64,000 nucleotides of DNA. Source: Hymenobacter roseosalivarius DSM 11622. Its GTDB lineage: Bacteria > Bacteroidota > Bacteroidia > Cytophagales > Hymenobacteraceae. Position 1 is the first letter of the stretch. Each line of letters begins with the position of its first letter. A program made the position numbers and the translations under genes. Shown here piece by piece: positions 61,436 through 64,000 of the stretch. Below the pieces are notes generated by a model that was not told the DNA's origin, searched no databases, and saw nothing but the letters and a program-made list of their open reading frames with translations. The stretch covers positions 62,001-126,000 of the forward strand of contig NZ_FWWW01000048.1 of assembly GCF_900176135.1 (NCBI RefSeq), in the 5' to 3' direction.

Positions 61436-62020
61436 TCAGTTGGTGTCCTTCTCCCGCAACGCATCCGATTTAGTCTGGTCAAGTGCCTGTGGAATAATAT
61501 ATAGCTCCCGAAACATTTGTTCCACCTGCGGCAATAGGTCTGGTTCAGCGTTCGTTTTATTTTCCAGGAAATATGCGCTGATTTCAGGCATCGGATGGTG
61601 CCGAAACGATGTAGTGCCCACAAAGGTCACGACGGACTGGAAGTATACCCGGAAACGTTTCGTGCGTGCTATGTCTTCACCTGCCAACGCCTCACCAACG
61701 AAACCGGCCGACGCCAGCGGGTCGCGGCGTATAATATCAGCAAACACCCGCAAGCAGGTGCTCAGGATACGAAAAGCGTCGCCGTCGTGTACCAGGAGTT
61801 TGAAGCGGTTATGAGAATGCTTGAGGGATAACGGATAGAACTTTAGCACATACACATGATGCTGATACTGCTCGGCCTCCACCACGTAGCGACGGTTCTT
61901 ACGAGTTCGAAACGTATAAAAATGCGTGCAAACCAAAGGGCCATCCTGATGGGACGGCCCTTTGCGGTAGATAAACGAGTATCCTTCGCCGGGTAGGCGC
62001 GGCTCAAATGAGGTAGGCAT
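61436..62020 (-). CDS. Unknown protein, second gene of an overlapping pair
   Basis: 194 aa from the ATG at 62020 (MPTSFEPRLPGEGYSFIYRK). The sequence is mixed alpha/beta, rich in His, Arg, Phe and Tyr, without a signal peptide or membrane segment. Notable stretches are THFYTFRTRKNRRYVVEAEQ and FRVYFQSVVTFVGTTSF. I do not recognise a family. Its start overlaps the end of a 54-codon gene by 17 bp, an arrangement common in toxin-antitoxin and other two-component pairs, which is only suggestive. Confidence 0.68.
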   Translation of the reverse strand: MPTSFEPRLPGEGYSFIYRKGPSHQDGPLVCTHFYTFRTRKNRRYVVEAEQYQHHVYVLKFYPLSLKHSHNRFKLLVHDGDAFRILSTCLRVFADIIRRDPLASAGFVGEALAGEDIARTKRFRVYFQSVVTFVGTTSFRHHPMPEISAYFLENKTNAEPDLLPQVEQMFRELYIIPQALDQTKSDALREKDTN

Positions 62021-62168
62021 AAGCGTTGCGACGCAGGCGTTTCAGCTCTTCTTCGCTAAGTGTGTCGAAGGTAAAGCGTTTGGCGTATTCGCGGGCCTGG
62101 GCTAAGCGCTGCTCTTTGGTGAGCTTGGTACTATCGGTTGGTTTGGAAGTATTGTCGGTGGTGCCCAT
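62004..62168 (-). CDS. Small charged protein, first gene of an overlapping pair
   Basis: 54 aa from the ATG at 62168 (MGTTDNTSKPTDSTKLTKEQ) to a TGA at 62004. The N-terminus is Thr/Ser/Asp-rich and probably disordered. The C-terminal half is a highly charged helix (REYAKRFTFDTLSEEELKRL). It overlaps the start of the 194-aa gene by 17 bp in another phase, which suggests coupled translation. Size, charge and position resemble antitoxins, but no DNA-binding fold is visible. Confidence 0.6.
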   Translation of the reverse strand: MGTTDNTSKPTDSTKLTKEQRLAQAREYAKRFTFDTLSEEELKRLRRNAYAYLI

Positions 62169-62379
62169 GATGCAGCGGAGTTAATAGCTGTATTACTGCG
62201 AAGGTACGGTAAAAGGTTCAGCAGGTGATTCGCTCTGACGGTGCGGACGGATTCGCTGCATAGCTGCTCAAGTGTAGTAGTCACTCGGCACAGCCGAGCG
62301 ACTGCGGGTTTCTTCGAATTGAATCAGACAAAAAAGCAGTATGAGCTACACTTCGGCCTTTAACATATTGAGTCGGTTT

Positions 62380-63336
62380 CTACAACTGTGCGGTTAGCTT
62401 AGCTAAAGCATCCTTTACTGTTGGAATGTTAGTGCAAACTCTTGGGTCCATAATATTTCCGCCGAAACCAGTTTTTTCATCAGAGGCTTTTTTAAGTAGC
62501 CTCTCTAAGTCTGTCTTCAACTCTTTTGGGTTATAAGAGGCCAGCGTCCAAACAGCTACCGTTTTGGGGAAGTCCTCTGTTGCTTGATCGTTAAGCAGAG
62601 CTAATAGTTGCTGCTTTGATTCTGGCGTGTTGATACTCGTAAGGGCACGAGCAGCACTCAACTGAGCATGAAAATTACTAGTATCGTGTAGGAAAGGGAG
62701 AGTAAGTATATAGTTACTGCTCAAACTTAAGTGGAACATTGTTTCTAAGGCCACATGCTGTAAAAAGAACGTGTCCATTCCTTCTTCGTCAATTTTAGCA
62801 GGTGCTAAAGCAAGTGACTTTTTAATGAAGCCATCAATATAAGCTCTATCAAAATCTTGGCCGTGGTATTTGCGAAAAATAGCAGTCATAGTAGGCTCGT
62901 ATACAACCTGTGGAACAGATGCTTGGTGGTAGCTATGGCGGTATGTAGCCCGAACATTCTTCTTCCATACAGCAGCGAACCCCGAAGTCGGGGTTGCAAT
63001 GCTATATGCACCTGCTGTATTTTTCTTTAAAAAGAAGTAACACGTGTCAGTTCTTTCAAAGTGAAATTCAGGTCCGTGTCCATCGGAGGAGCTACAGATA
63101 TCAAGCTGATAGAAATCATTTATAGTAATGGTACCTGAAAGATTGCTGCCATCTAGTGAACGAATAATTGTAGCAATTACTCCTTTATCAGGGTCAGAAG
63201 AGGTTACTTTAGTTAAGACGAAGAAATCAGCATTCTTTACTACTTGTTCGTGCCAAGGCTCATTCCATGTAAGAGCAAATACAGAGCGGCTGCCAAAAAG
63301 TGACAGGATAAACAAAGTAGTAAAGATCAGACGCAT
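62380..63336 (-). CDS. Exported helical-repeat protein, unknown
   Basis: 318 aa with a signal peptide (MRLIFTTLFILSLFGSRSVF, cleavage near VFA). The first half is mixed, with two Cys (DICSSSDG, DTCYFF) that could form a disulfide. The second half (about 170-310) is helical with HEAT-like repeats (LSAARALTSINTPESKQQLL, KTVAVWTLASYNPKELKTDL). It is AT-rich compared with clpB. No enzymatic motif is seen. Confidence 0.68.
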   Translation of the reverse strand: MRLIFTTLFILSLFGSRSVFALTWNEPWHEQVVKNADFFVLTKVTSSDPDKGVIATIIRSLDGSNLSGTITINDFYQLDICSSSDGHGPEFHFERTDTCYFFLKKNTAGAYSIATPTSGFAAVWKKNVRATYRHSYHQASVPQVVYEPTMTAIFRKYHGQDFDRAYIDGFIKKSLALAPAKIDEEGMDTFFLQHVALETMFHLSLSSNYILTLPFLHDTSNFHAQLSAARALTSINTPESKQQLLALLNDQATEDFPKTVAVWTLASYNPKELKTDLERLLKKASDEKTGFGGNIMDPRVCTNIPTVKDALAKLTAQL

Positions 63337-63401
63337 GGCTAGGGGCTTGTATGAAGTGAGATTGGGGGGTCTGAAAAGGTAGATGGCTTACCTGACTGGA
63401 G

Positions 63402-63506
63402 CGTAGCGACAAGCTACGTAAGAACAAGCTCGGCTGCAAGCGACGTAGACGGAGGGAGGCGCAGCCTCCCGGCAAAGGATGGTACGAGTTACGCTACGCT
63501 AAACTC
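63402..63506. repeat. Cluster of short hairpins
   Basis: CGTAGC/GCTACG (63402-63418), GGGAGGC/GCCTCCC with loop GCA (63454-63470), and GAGTT...AACTC around ACGCTACGCT (about 63486-63506). The 237-bp gap between 62380's gene start and the VapC remnant holds nothing else. It looks like a compound non-coding repeat. Confidence 0.45.
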
Positions 63507-63573
63507 GCGCCAGGGCAACCAGTTTCTTCAATCATCTGTAAGCTGCGGGCGTGGCGGGGGAGGTGCGTGGTTG

Positions 63574-64000
63574 CTAAATAGTGCCTGCAGGACCAGCAGG
63601 AGCAAGCATAGATACCAAGTCTAAATCGTCATCAATCCAGTTTTCCAACCGAATTTCCTGCAGTTCCGTGAAGTAGCGGGTGTTACGGGTGACGAGCGTG
63701 AGGCCGTGCAGCCGATGAGCAGATCAAAATCATCAACTAGGCGGCCGATGCTGCGGAGGCGGGCTTTTTCCTGGGCGTAGAGTTCGAAACCGTCAGCTAC
63801 CAGTAAAATATGACCGGCAAAAGCCTGGCGCAGGATGTCGAGCGAGTGACGATTAGCAACTTGCTTCGTAGATGCGCTTTTAGCTACCCCGTATAACATC
63901 TCGGCAATAGTTAACTCACTGATAAAGCAATTTTCAGGGCCAACCTGCTGTAGTTTCTGTCGCAGCCCAAACTCATCTTTCGACCAGTGAATACAAATAT
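63574..64000 (-). pseudogene. VapC-type PIN-domain toxin gene, frameshifted and cut by window edge
   Basis: Read from the window edge the minus strand gives ICIHWSKDEFGLRQKL, then ENCFISELTIAEMLYGVAKS with the PIN-domain Glu, and LVDDFDLLIG with the later Asp pair. At about 63710 the phase changes. The original frame runs on as nonsense to 63621, while the other frame reads LHGLTLVTRNTRYFTELQ, the expected VapC C-terminus, and ends at 63574. A deletion of roughly 10 nt therefore disrupts the gene. The first catalytic Asp lies beyond the window. An adjoining VapB antitoxin, if any, would also lie outside. Confidence 0.72.

Noticed and set aside
1..64000. G-quadruplex explanation for the GGGGGGC word
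   Set aside because: Each copy is a single G run; the four spaced runs needed for a quadruplex are absent at nearly all sites.
1..64000. Protein-level explanation for the GCCCCCC word
   Set aside because: It is read as FAPQ, LPPx, GGK, GGF, WGAN and GGQ in different genes and also occurs between genes, so no single peptide motif is being selected.
1..64000. tRNA, rRNA, CRISPR array, prophage
   Set aside because: No cloverleaf, rRNA segment, regular direct-repeat array or cluster of phage structural genes was seen; the dNMP-kinase-like gene alone does not indicate a prophage.

Overview
This window is a moderately GC-rich stretch of chromosome from a member of the Bacteroidota, most likely a Cytophagales bacterium of the Hymenobacter type. 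That placement is inferred from four things. Promoters have the Bacteroidota form TTTG-N19-TAnnTTTG and few genes have a clear Shine-Dalgarno sequence. There is an Oar-like TonB receptor, a tricorn-type S41 protease, M14 and M1 exopeptidases, and a eukaryote-like PruA. NuoG is short. Intergenic palindromes are common. No rRNA, tRNA, CRISPR array, prophage or intact insertion sequence was seen.

The left part (1-7.4 kb) holds an ABC transporter (minus strand), aspS, a polymerase-B-like 3'-5' exonuclease, a DUF937/OmpA envelope protein and two small membrane proteins of unknown role. The core (7.4-28.1 kb, minus strand) is a complete 14-gene nuo set for respiratory complex I. It starts at nuoA, which has a textbook promoter, and runs to nuoN. 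The set is broken into blocks. Between nuoI and nuoJ sit a WecG-type glycosyltransferase, a GDP-mannose 3,5-epimerase-like enzyme and a perfect 60-bp palindrome. Between nuoJ and nuoK sit four oppositely oriented reading frames: a SWIM zinc-finger gene in two pieces, an ECF-type sigma factor and a small membrane protein. Between nuoL and nuoM sits a small AT-rich gene for an exported protein. nuoK has its own promoter-like sequence followed directly by a terminator-like hairpin.

The right part (28-64 kb) carries Uma2, pruA (proline catabolism), a dNMP-kinase-like protein, a minus-strand cluster (ArsR regulator, thioredoxin-like ferredoxin, YjjG-type phosphatase), a TPR histidine kinase, tricorn and M14 peptidases, a type II NADH dehydrogenase, an Oar-like TonB receptor, a YncE/phosphoesterase lipoprotein, an OmpR-type two-component pair, an M1 peptidase, a HupE-like membrane protein, a pair of DoxX-like proteins, clpB, an overlapping small-gene pair, and a frameshifted VapC/PIN toxin gene cut by the window edge. 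Many products handle respiration (complex I plus NDH-2) and exported or periplasmic peptide breakdown.

The most unusual feature is a short sequence word, three A/T bases followed by GCCCCCC and usually a purine. By hand I count 50 copies in 64 kb, where about 1.6 would be expected by chance. It occurs inside genes in several reading frames, between genes, and as inverted pairs that form several transcription terminators. It is roughly 2.5 times commoner on the plus strand. This resembles the behaviour of DNA uptake sequences, Chi/KOPS-type signals or HIP1-like words, and I know of no description of it for this group.
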